This document shows, piece after piece, positions 23,455 to 30,975 of a stretch of 31,814 nt of DNA. Every line of letters starts with the position of its first letter. Position 1 is the stretch's first letter. Under the pieces are notes generated by a model. That model saw only the letters and a list, made by a program, of their open reading frames with translations. It was not told the origin of the DNA and made no database searches. Location of the stretch: IMG/VR virus record IMGVR_UViG_3300009168_001063, positions 1 through 31,814 of that record; one strand, 5' to 3'. The translations under genes and the position numbers were made by a program. This stretch comes from a virus.

Positions 23455-23995
23455 CTATGTCCTCAATTCTTTCATGTTCCCTCTTTACAAGATTGGGGTT
23501 ATCCGGTTTGTTTTTCATTATCTCTTTTATTTCAGCCCATTCAAATATGTGCCCAGCATCAATGCCCACATCAAGGCTCTTCCCCCATTCTTCCAAATGT
23601 TGGTGTGAATGCCCATGTAGGCTATATGAGTTAAAATGGGACTTCGGCCATACTCGTAATGCATAGTGACATAGGGTTATATCAATTTCATCCAATTTTA
23701 TGGTTTCAAACCGTTCTACACTAACCACATTTTTAAATGTGATTATTTTGTTACCTTTTTTAAAATCGTGATTACCCAGTATATAATGGATTTGTCCGTT
23801 TAACTTATCTAAATATTGCTCTGGATGAAACGACAAATCCCCTAAATAATACATGTGATCATTTGGTTTAACCGTTTCGTTCCATTGTTTAATGTAGAAG
23901 GCATCCATATCATCAATACTGCTAAACTTACGATTGCAGTATTTTATGACGTTTTTATGGCCGAAATGGTGGTCGGATGAGGCGAAGATATTCAT
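23447..23995 (-). CDS. Calcineurin-like metallophosphoesterase
   Basis: The gene encodes 182 residues with all core motifs: SDHHFGH at 7-13, YLGDLSFH, LGNHDFKKG, LCHYALRVWP and GHSHQH. This subgroup (short MPEs with HFGH) is widespread in phages and bacteria; substrates may be cyclic nucleotides or phosphoproteins and cannot be assigned. ATG 23995 lies only six bases from a -10 box, so the transcript may be leaderless; no ribosome binding site is seen. The IF-1 gene begins within its last codons. Confidence 0.88.
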   Translation of the reverse strand: MNIFASSDHHFGHKNVIKYCNRKFSSIDDMDAFYIKQWNETVKPNDHMYYLGDLSFHPEQYLDKLNGQIHYILGNHDFKKGNKIITFKNVVSVERFETIKLDEIDITLCHYALRVWPKSHFNSYSLHGHSHQHLEEWGKSLDVGIDAGHIFEWAEIKEIMKNKPDNPNLVKREHERIEDIVG

Positions 23996-24001
23996 TAATA
24001 T

Positions 24002-24030
24002 AATATAATAAATTTTAAGGTTTTTGTCAA
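24002..24030 (-). promoter_or_regulatory. Consensus sigma-70-like promoter for the metallophosphoesterase/IF-1 unit
   Basis: On the - strand, TTGACA (24030-24025), a 17-base spacer and TATATT (24007-24002) are followed after six bases by ATG 23995. The TGA stop of the polymerase gene (24029-24027) lies inside the -35 box. Initiation at the usual distance would put the first base on or near the ATG. Confidence 0.75.
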
Positions 24031-26528
24031 GCTACCTTCTTAATTTTTCTGCCCCAATAAGAATAAATGTCGGTGTCACACTTCATTTTAACGCTAAAAT
24101 CTTGATGCCATTTATGCTCCATGTTATCTACAAGCAACCTTCTAACTTGCTCAATGTATTCATCTTTTGTTTCGATTACAATGCTATCATATACAGTTAG
24201 AACCAACTTTGCTGGCATTTGGTGTTCTTTAATGTATCTATAAATTGCTATTAAAGCCAAAATAGTCCAATCTGATGCAGTTGCCTGAACGATTGAGTTT
24301 ACCGACTGTCTCTCTGCCTCTGCTACAAGATCCACCTTATTTGAGAAGATTGCAGGTAGTCGTCTAATGCGCCCAAAAATGTTTTGTACTTGGCCTGTTT
24401 CATGTACCAATTTGTGTGTATCATCTATCCACTTTTTTGAGCTTGGAAATCGTTTAAAGAACCTTCTTAGAAAATCTTCTGCCATTTCTAATGATAAATT
24501 GTTTTCTTCTGCAACCGATTCTGCACCCCTACCATAAAGTATCCCAAACACTAAGCTTTTTGCAGCTTGTCGAAGGTCAACAAATTCTTGTATCTCCTCT
24601 ATTTTTGATTTCCTAAACAGTTCTTCATAGGATATATTTTTAACTTCCGAAGCGATTAAACAATGAACATCTATACCTTCTGTTGCGAAGGTTTTTATTA
24701 AGAACTCTTCTTTGGCGTAGTGGGCAAAGCATCTGACTTCTGCTTGTGACAAATCTCCTTGTACGAGCTTACTACCATTTGGGGCCATAAATAGACTCTT
24801 AATATCCCCTGTTTTTGGGATATTCATTAACCCCCTGCTAGAGGGTCTGCCAGTAACAGTGCCTATAGGATTATAGGGTAAGTGGACTCTATGATCAGAG
24901 TCCATTTCTTCAAGCATCCTGTCTATATAGGTAGAGTTCATTTTATTTAGATGTCGATAGTCTACAATCATTTTTGGGACTACATGTACCTTTGCCAACT
25001 CTGTCATTACATCCTTATCTGTACAGATGTTATGCTCTTTTGTCTCTTTTACCTTGGGTAACTTTAGAACATTAAATAATACCCTTATAAGATCGTGTGG
25101 AGAATTTGGGTTGAATTGAAATCCAACCAACATATGCATTTTTTTTAATAGCTCATCAGCCTGCTGTTGAAAAGATATCTTTCTTTCGTTGGCAGTCGTA
25201 GCGTCATACATCACCCCATTAAACTCCATATCGCTAAATACATCCATTAGGGGGGTATAAAAGTTGTCCATAAGCCATTGAAAATCGGGATATTTTTCAA
25301 ACTCCTTTGTTTGGCTCTTTGTCAGCCTATAGGTAGCGTCACAATCCCCCATACAATAATCAGATATTGTTTTGAGTGAACAGTTTGACATATTATGTTG
25401 ATTATTTGATTCCCTGTTGCACTTGTCTGTATACCCTAATAAATCTAAGAACTCATTTTTAAGGTCTTCCAATCCATGCTTCCCATTCTCATTTAATAGA
25501 TACGCGCCACACATAGAGTCCCAATACAGATTTTTTACCTCAATGTTTAATTTTTTTCTAATGACTCTAATATCTAGTTTTGAGTTATGCCCTGTTTTGT
25601 AAACTTCTTCAGATTCTAATATATTTGCAAGGTGTCCCAATATTACTTTTTCATCATCTGGTTTAAAAAACCTTTCAAGCTTAGTGCTCATAAAAGCTTT
25701 AACCAAAAATGGGATATAATAGGCTTTTCCAATGTCTGTTGCAAAGCCGATACCCAAAATATCATCGTCAATTCCAAGCCCAACGGACTCAATATCAAAG
25801 GCACAAACCTTCTTTTCAAAAATTACTTTTTTACACTCTTCCATCTTTTCAATAGAATCAACTAATGTATATTGGTGGGCAAGGTGTAGTGTTTGATCCG
25901 TCACCATCTCTTGGGCGCGTTTAAAATGGGATATCACCTCTTCTGCAACTTTTGTAATTCCTAACGCTGTACTTACCCCTCCATTTCTTCTAACGTAGGA
26001 TGGGTGGAGGGTTGGCATAATGTATGTTCTATTTCCATAAAGGCTAGATGAGTTCTTTTTCCCGTATAGACCTGGAATACCCTTACGCTCTGTAATTTTA
26101 GATACTTTGTCCTCCAAAACAGATAGCGCGGTTCCACCTAATGCTACAATAACTTTTGGATTTACTTCATCTATCTCTTGAACAAGATACTTTTTACATA
26201 TGGTTATCTCTGCTTTAAATTCTTTTGGTTCTTTGTTCCCAAGCGACTTTCCACCAGTTTTTTTGTTATCCTCAAGCTTCCAAGGCCAGCACTTACATAC
26301 GTTTGTTATGTAACAGTCTTCTCTTTTTATCCCTGCAAGAGCAAGAAGCTCATTGAAGGTTTCTCCGGAGTCCCCTGTAAATGGTATGCCGGTAAACGCC
26401 TCTGTTTGTCCTGGCGCTTCACCAACAAACATTATTTGGGCTTTGGAATTACCAATACCGTTTACTAATTTGGTATTGGGTTGTGAATGTTGCCCTAAAT
26501 AGCACTGCTTACATGAGGGTATTATCAT
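24027..26528 (-). CDS. UDG family 4-like domain fused to DNA polymerase A
   Basis: The gene encodes 833 residues. Residues 1-200 form a family-4-type uracil-DNA glycosylase: Fe-S cysteines C6 and C9 (CKQCYLG), C78/C80 and C111, motif GEAPGQTEAFTGIPF at 36-50 and HPS at 175-177. The 3'-5' exonuclease follows (FDIES at 244-248, GHNSKLD at 313-319, D395/D397). The polymerase domain spans about 420-833: motif A GDLSQAEVR with D592, motif B R653, K657, F661, Y665, and motif C VYDS at 779-782. No 5' nuclease domain is present; it is encoded at 15103. The SPO1 polymerase has a comparable UDG-like N-terminus (family TTUDGA/SPO1dp). Phe at the E. coli F762 position is associated with lytic phages. The start overlaps the preceding stop (ATGA). 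Confidence 0.93.
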   Translation of the reverse strand: MIIPSCKQCYLGQHSQPNTKLVNGIGNSKAQIMFVGEAPGQTEAFTGIPFTGDSGETFNELLALAGIKREDCYITNVCKCWPWKLEDNKKTGGKSLGNKEPKEFKAEITICKKYLVQEIDEVNPKVIVALGGTALSVLEDKVSKITERKGIPGLYGKKNSSSLYGNRTYIMPTLHPSYVRRNGGVSTALGITKVAEEVISHFKRAQEMVTDQTLHLAHQYTLVDSIEKMEECKKVIFEKKVCAFDIESVGLGIDDDILGIGFATDIGKAYYIPFLVKAFMSTKLERFFKPDDEKVILGHLANILESEEVYKTGHNSKLDIRVIRKKLNIEVKNLYWDSMCGAYLLNENGKHGLEDLKNEFLDLLGYTDKCNRESNNQHNMSNCSLKTISDYCMGDCDATYRLTKSQTKEFEKYPDFQWLMDNFYTPLMDVFSDMEFNGVMYDATTANERKISFQQQADELLKKMHMLVGFQFNPNSPHDLIRVLFNVLKLPKVKETKEHNICTDKDVMTELAKVHVVPKMIVDYRHLNKMNSTYIDRMLEEMDSDHRVHLPYNPIGTVTGRPSSRGLMNIPKTGDIKSLFMAPNGSKLVQGDLSQAEVRCFAHYAKEEFLIKTFATEGIDVHCLIASEVKNISYEELFRKSKIEEIQEFVDLRQAAKSLVFGILYGRGAESVAEENNLSLEMAEDFLRRFFKRFPSSKKWIDDTHKLVHETGQVQNIFGRIRRLPAIFSNKVDLVAEAERQSVNSIVQATASDWTILALIAIYRYIKEHQMPAKLVLTVYDSIVIETKDEYIEQVRRLLVDNMEHKWHQDFSVKMKCDTDIYSYWGRKIKKVA

Positions 26529-26770
26529 TTAAATAATGGGATATATTTCGTTTCTTCCCCAAATTCATTGTGTATCATTTTTAAAGAACCACATTGTGCT
26601 AATCTGTCTGCACAAACAACACATAGCGCTCCAGAAAATGTTATCCCATCAAGTGGGGTTGGATAACCAAACGAAATCTCAAAAGTTGCCCCATCTACAA
26701 AATTTTTAAGTTGTTTATCCTTTTTGAGTGGATTACCACAAATACTGCAACTCCGTTTCTTTGTATTCAT
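26525..26770 (-). CDS. Small zinc-binding protein with two CxxC pairs
   Basis: The gene encodes 81 residues from ATG 26770, which shares one base with the clamp stop; a TTG at 26773 would add one residue. Cys pairs CSICG near 8-12 and CVVCADR near 51-57 would bind one zinc ion. The middle is aromatic and Gly/Pro-rich (FEISFGYPTPLDGITFSG). It lies between the clamp and the polymerase with overlapping codons at both ends, so co-expression in fixed amounts is likely. A replisome accessory is possible; it matches no family I can name. Confidence 0.75.
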   Translation of the reverse strand: MNTKKRSCSICGNPLKKDKQLKNFVDGATFEISFGYPTPLDGITFSGALCVVCADRLAQCGSLKMIHNEFGEETKYIPLFK

Positions 26771-27876
26771 CAAATATCCTTGGGAACGAAAAAGAACACT
26801 TTCTTTTCTGTATTCACTAGTAAATACATAATCTTCTTGTTTCGGAGCACCACATAGCAGACGATATCCCCATCAAACAGTTCACAAAGAGCGTTTAGAT
26901 GGTTGTACGCAAATAGGGCGGATACAGGTTCAAAGGTTGCTTCAGATTTAACATCCAAGCTAATGGAACCCTCTGCACCACTGCCAACGTTGCTGTTTGA
27001 TATACTGATTGTGTCAGGTTTGAACTCTAACTGATAATCATTTGCCTCAACGATGTCCCTAATTTCCCTAAGTTTGTTTGAAAAATCTGAAACATTTACG
27101 GTTATCTTTGGGGACTTCTCCGATTCACCAACGGCTTTTTCGATGTATTCAAGAACGGTATCCTTTGGAAAGTTTTCAGCAAGCTTGTTTTTGTATAGCG
27201 TAACATTGCCAAACCTTATAACCACTTTCTTATTATCAGAATCTGTTCCAACAAAGAAGTCCTCATTTCCTTTTAGACAACTGGCAAACAAATCACAGGA
27301 AAACAAGTAATCGGGGGCTTCCTTGAAGAAGTCACTGGTAATACAAAGAACAGATGTTTTATCGCTGGATAACATCTTGTTTCCCGTAAACAGGGTTCCA
27401 GACCATTCTGACGCTTGTTCCGTACTGTTTGTTACCTTTAGTGAATGTTGAAGGTCTTTCAAAACCTTCTTTGTCTCAATCTTTTGGTCATTCAGTTTGA
27501 AATCGGGAACTTCTTTTCTTTCTACGCTGAATAGGGATAGGTCGTACTTTCGCTTTCCCTCCCCAACAGTAATTTTATCTTGTGACACCGTTACAAGTAT
27601 TTCCTCACCGCTACCCCTAATGATACTGGACAACTTTTTGGTGTTTACCATCAGACACTTGTCAACCACCTCATCTATTCCCTCCACAGCGGTAATAGGG
27701 ATATTTTCAACAAGGATTGCATTTGCTTCATTTGAGTTGAAAATTCTTAAGGTTGTTGGGGTGAACATTAAGCAGGAACTTTCAGCAGGTGAAGCGCCTA
27801 CTGATTTTAGTCCAGAAACAATGCTCACGAGACCGATTTGGTCAACGATGTCGTTTTTCAAAACTTTGAACTTCAT
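26770..27876 (-). CDS. dnaN: DnaN-like DNA polymerase sliding clamp
   Basis: The gene encodes 368 residues, close to the 366 of E. coli DnaN. Three repeated domain halves can be seen, with typical strand patterns: LMFTPTTLRIFNSNEANAIL near 36-55, SLFSVERKEVPDFKLND near 113-130 and a third domain with YQLEFKPDTISISNSNVGSG. The C-terminus (KIMYLLVNTEKKVFFFVP) corresponds to the clamp's final strands, though without the usual YVVMPMR ending. It would encircle DNA and tether the polymerase. The DnaX-like loader is about 1.5 kb upstream. It has its own promoter, and AAGGAG precedes ATG 27876 by five bases. The sequence is diverged, hence moderate confidence. Confidence 0.78.
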   Translation of the reverse strand: MKFKVLKNDIVDQIGLVSIVSGLKSVGASPAESSCLMFTPTTLRIFNSNEANAILVENIPITAVEGIDEVVDKCLMVNTKKLSSIIRGSGEEILVTVSQDKITVGEGKRKYDLSLFSVERKEVPDFKLNDQKIETKKVLKDLQHSLKVTNSTEQASEWSGTLFTGNKMLSSDKTSVLCITSDFFKEAPDYLFSCDLFASCLKGNEDFFVGTDSDNKKVVIRFGNVTLYKNKLAENFPKDTVLEYIEKAVGESEKSPKITVNVSDFSNKLREIRDIVEANDYQLEFKPDTISISNSNVGSGAEGSISLDVKSEATFEPVSALFAYNHLNALCELFDGDIVCYVVLRNKKIMYLLVNTEKKVFFFVPKDI

Positions 27877-27905
27877 ACCTTCTCCTTATGTGATAGTTTA
27901 GATAT

Positions 27906-27934
27906 AATATAACATATTGTGGAAAAAATCGCAA
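27906..27934 (-). promoter_or_regulatory. Sigma-70-like promoter for the clamp-polymerase unit
   Basis: On the - strand, TTGCGA (27934-27929), a 17-base spacer and TATATT (27911-27906) lie 29 bases before ATG 27876. The -10 surroundings AATATGTTATATTATA match those at 17580. AAGGAG at 27887-27882 is the ribosome binding site. This is the only gap over 80 bases in the right half of the window. Confidence 0.7.
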
Positions 27935-27964
27935 TAGCTATGGGCCAGATAATAAATTTCTTTT

Positions 27965-28270
27965 TCATTTAACCTTCTTTTTTGTTAGCTTGGTTTTTCC
28001 TATTGGCTTCTTTAAGTCCCAGTTCACATCTCCTGTACAGCTTCCAGTTGTGGAGGTTGTCATAAAAACATCTGTTACCCGTTCTGGAATCTGGCCCATG
28101 TTCATATCACCCTGAACGGTCAAACAGCTTCCACTCCCCATATAAAGACCGGAACCAACAGTACTCATGTTTTCTACAATTGTTTTGTTACATTGTGCAA
28201 TAATCTTAAGTATTTCCATTTTGGAATTACTTATAGCGGAATCTTCATGGATTGGGTCGATCATTGTCAT
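27965..28270 (-). CDS. Small protein of unknown function (101 residues)
   Basis: The start is supported by GGAGAG four bases before ATG 28270. The first half is acidic and helical; the second is Gly/Ser/Thr/Met-rich (MSTVGSGLYMGSGSCLTVQG, TTSTTGSCTGD), and the C-terminus is strongly basic (KPIGKTKLTKKKVK). It has no known motif. It is the last gene before the clamp promoter, so it may close the recA-dnaX transcription unit. Confidence 0.65.
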   Translation of the reverse strand: MTMIDPIHEDSAISNSKMEILKIIAQCNKTIVENMSTVGSGLYMGSGSCLTVQGDMNMGQIPERVTDVFMTTSTTGSCTGDVNWDLKKPIGKTKLTKKKVK

Positions 28271-28279
28271 AACACTCTC

Positions 28280-28594
28280 CTATTTTAAATTGACTGGAAA
28301 TATACTACATGCAAAAGGATTTGTTATGGACACTCCTTCATCCAATGCTCCAAACCCAATATATTCTTTTTGTTCTTTTTCTTTCTTTAAGGTTTTGTCT
28401 GTTTTTTGATACATCAACCCGCATTTAGGGCATTTTAGATAAGAAAATAGTTTTGGCACTTTTTGCCCTATAATACTATTTACGGAAAAAGGCTCGTAAA
28501 TGGAGTCTGCAATTAATTTTATTTTGCATACCACACACTTTTGAAAATATTCTTTTTTCTTGGCTTCTTTTACTTTGGTAATTTTAGGTTTCAT
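28280..28594 (-). CDS. Zinc-ribbon-like small protein
   Basis: The gene encodes 104 residues. A Cys pair CVVC near 20-23 and CPKCG near 54-58 are spaced as in zinc ribbons. The N-terminus is basic (KPKITKVKEAKKKEYFQK), and a charged helix follows the second pair. The start overlaps the nuclease stop (ATGA). The cluster of three small Cys-containing proteins near replication genes suggests structural zinc roles. No family is recognised. Confidence 0.7.
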   Translation of the reverse strand: MKPKITKVKEAKKKEYFQKCVVCKIKLIADSIYEPFSVNSIIGQKVPKLFSYLKCPKCGLMYQKTDKTLKKEKEQKEYIGFGALDEGVSITNPFACSIFPVNLK

Positions 28595-29340
28595 TGCCTT
28601 TCCCTCAGAAGGTTTGCATCGTTCATCGTATTAGGAAATCCCTCAACAACTTTTGATAGGTCATTTGATAAAATGTAATAGTCTGATTTGACTAATGAAT
28701 TGTCAGACACCACATCAAAAATAGCTTTTGAGGTTTTAAGGGTTACAGCACTAAAGGTTGGGTTACATTGATAAATAGACCCTTCACATAGAGTCTGGAG
28801 TCGATTTAATAGGATTACATCAATCTTTGATGTAATTGGTACGGACTCTTTACTATTAATTAATTTAATAATATTTTCTGGGGTAGCATCAACAAGTTCG
28901 CTACAATGGACAACCCAATTATTATATTTACCATAATTCTTAAAATTTTTCTTTACACAAAAATCGTTGTATAATATATATCCAACTATAATAACCAAAT
29001 GGTCTTTTAAAGCAAAAACATCTTTCGATGTCCAGCATAAAATATATGCTCTTGGTTTTTTTAAATTAAACTCCGACATTTTTACTTTTAAATCAAGGTT
29101 GTCAATGGGAAACGTTCCCGTTTTTATTTCTACATCATTTAGATCAGAGTTATCCCCACCCTTGTGGATTGATTCATCAACGGGAACTCCTGTTAGATTA
29201 GATAGTCCAATTTCAGATAAAACTCCAAGGGGGTGAGTCCACTTCCCACGTTCTAGATCGGATGTTTTTATATTATTTCGTTTAGACCCAAGGGAGATAG
29301 CTCTATGACAATCATCCTCACTCATAACCATGTTTATCAT
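28591..29340 (-). CDS. PD-(D/E)XK-like nuclease with a C-terminal domain shared with DnaX
   Basis: The gene encodes 249 residues. Residues 35-105 have a PD-(D/E)XK-like pattern: E43 in GVLSEIGLSNL, then GGDNSDLNDVEIKTGTF at 61-77 with D63/D66 and E71-x-K73, then a strand AYILCWTS. This suggests a DNA endonuclease of restriction-fold type. Residues 175-249 align without gaps to the C-terminus of the neighbouring DnaX-like protein: LLNRLQTLC, AVTLKT, FDVV, SLV, YYILS, LSKV and GFPN, about 45 identities in 74 by hand. That is far closer than expected for unrelated proteins. The gene starts eight bases after the DnaX stop with AGGA upstream. I infer a nuclease attached to the replisome through the shared domain. 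The exact catalytic residues remain to be confirmed. Confidence 0.7.
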   Translation of the reverse strand: MINMVMSEDDCHRAISLGSKRNNIKTSDLERGKWTHPLGVLSEIGLSNLTGVPVDESIHKGGDNSDLNDVEIKTGTFPIDNLDLKVKMSEFNLKKPRAYILCWTSKDVFALKDHLVIIVGYILYNDFCVKKNFKNYGKYNNWVVHCSELVDATPENIIKLINSKESVPITSKIDVILLNRLQTLCEGSIYQCNPTFSAVTLKTSKAIFDVVSDNSLVKSDYYILSNDLSKVVEGFPNTMNDANLLRERQ

Positions 29341-29348
29341 GTCGGTTC

Positions 29349-30740
29349 CTATTTGAGTCGGTCTATAAATAGTGTTTCGTCATCCATTGAATTGGGGAAT
29401 CCATCAATAACCTTTGACAAATTATCTGACAATATGTAATATTCATTACGGACTAATGAGGCATCCAAAACAACGTCAAATGTAGCTTGTGGGGTTTTTA
29501 GGGTCACAGCACGGAATTGGGGGTCAACCTGCGTAATAACCCCTCCGCAGAGCGTTTGGAGCCTGTTTAGAAGGGGTCTATCCAGAGCACCAACAACCTT
29601 AGAAGCCTCTGTTTTTGCTGTTTTTTCCTCTTTTTCCTGTTTTTCTGATTTTTCTGCTTTTGCCCTTGGTTTCCTCTCGCTCATGGAATCTACCAGACGG
29701 ATGGTGATTAAGTCCATAACTAATGTGTGTTCCATAGGATAATCACGGATGAATTTCATTTGATCATAGAAGAATTGAATCCAATCCACTACACGGCCTT
29801 CACCAATCTTTTCTTTCTGTGACTTAAGAAGTGCTTTTAATGAGTTATCTTTTATAGTAAACTCCATAATCATATTTCGAAGGTGTTCTAACAAAGCAGT
29901 CATAATGTAGTCTGGGGCTACCCCAAGTTTTAGCCAGTTCATAACCATCGTACATGCACCCTTAATATCCTTTTCAATAACATAATTAAAATAAGTTAAC
30001 ACGGTTGCAGGATCAACGGTTTGGTAAAACCCCTCAATCTGTTTTTCAGATACTTTACCTGTTCTGATGAAACCTTCAAGAATACTTTGACTGTCCCTGA
30101 TCGACCCTTTGGCGTATTTCGCAATAAGGTTTAATCCTTCTTCATCATACGGAACGTTTTCAATTGCAAGAATGTTTTTTAGTATTCCGACAAGTATAGA
30201 ATCATCAACACTTTGAAACTGTACTTTTACACAGCGAGTCATGATGGTTGGGGGAACCTTTTGAATTTCTGTTGTGCAAAACACGAATACTGTGTTTTTA
30301 GGAGGTTCCTCAATGCTTTTTAAGGCTGCTTGCCACGCCTGTTTTGTGAGTGCGTGACATTCATCAATAATCACAATTCTATAGGAGCCATCTGGAACCA
30401 CATATTTTATTGATCCCATCAAACTTCTGACATCATCTACCCCGCCTTTTGTAGCCCCATCATTCTCAGTAAGGTATTCTGAACAATCATTAAGAATATT
30501 TTTACACGCAGAGCATTCGCCACAGGGTTCCACACTATTCAACGCACGGTTTTTGCAGTTTAATGACATTGCCAATAATCGTGCATTTGTGGTTTTCCCT
30601 CCGCCTGTTATACCTGAGAACAGATATGCAGGCGGGATAACCTTTGCCTTAAGTGCGGCAGTCAGCATCTCAACGGCTAACCGTTGTCCAATAACTTCAC
30701 TAAACTTCTTGGGCCTGAATTTTTTTGTTATATGTTGCAT
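29349..30740 (-). CDS. dnaX: DnaX-like clamp loader subunit (gamma/tau)
   Basis: The gene encodes 463 residues. AAA+ motifs: Walker A SGITGGGKTT at about 42-51, zinc-binding C62, C73, C76, C79, Walker B IVIIDECHALT at 122-132, sensor 1 FVFCTTE, the arginine motif in TRC (SRC in bacteria) at 168-170, and sensor 2 in GSIRDSQS near 211-218. A charged linker rich in Lys/Glu runs about 355-382. A last domain of about 79 residues is shared with the nuclease encoded just downstream. The protein loads the DnaN-like clamp; the C-terminus might contact polymerase or helicase by analogy to tau, though that function is inference. It is encoded 12 bases after the 71-residue gene, with AGAG before ATG 30740. 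Confidence 0.92.
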   Translation of the reverse strand: MQHITKKFRPKKFSEVIGQRLAVEMLTAALKAKVIPPAYLFSGITGGGKTTNARLLAMSLNCKNRALNSVEPCGECSACKNILNDCSEYLTENDGATKGGVDDVRSLMGSIKYVVPDGSYRIVIIDECHALTKQAWQAALKSIEEPPKNTVFVFCTTEIQKVPPTIMTRCVKVQFQSVDDSILVGILKNILAIENVPYDEEGLNLIAKYAKGSIRDSQSILEGFIRTGKVSEKQIEGFYQTVDPATVLTYFNYVIEKDIKGACTMVMNWLKLGVAPDYIMTALLEHLRNMIMEFTIKDNSLKALLKSQKEKIGEGRVVDWIQFFYDQMKFIRDYPMEHTLVMDLITIRLVDSMSERKPRAKAEKSEKQEKEEKTAKTEASKVVGALDRPLLNRLQTLCGGVITQVDPQFRAVTLKTPQATFDVVLDASLVRNEYYILSDNLSKVIDGFPNSMDDETLFIDRLK

Positions 30741-30752
30741 ATTGCTTCTCTG

Positions 30753-30968
30753 TTAAAATGATGTTTTTGGTATCAACTCAGTCAAAACCATTACCTTTTC
30801 AATCTCTTTTTCAGCGTCATCTAAAAGTAATTCTGTTTGTATACTACTTCTCATGGCAGACCAATTAATTTGACTGGAACCACAACAACCACAATGAGCT
30901 TGCTCCTGTGTCTTATGTAAAATTTCATCTCTAAGGTTGTCAAGGATTTTTCTGAGCTTTGTTTTCAT
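30753..30968 (-). CDS. Small Cys-cluster protein of unknown function
   Basis: The gene encodes 71 residues, with GAGGG four bases before ATG 30968. It is mainly helical with a central HCGCCGSS segment around 26-33. It lies between the RecA-like and DnaX-like genes in the same orientation, with gaps of seven and twelve bases, so it is co-transcribed. No family is recognised. Confidence 0.65.
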   Translation of the reverse strand: MKTKLRKILDNLRDEILHKTQEQAHCGCCGSSQINWSAMRSSIQTELLLDDAEKEIEKVMVLTELIPKTSF

Positions 30969-30975
30969 ACATCCC

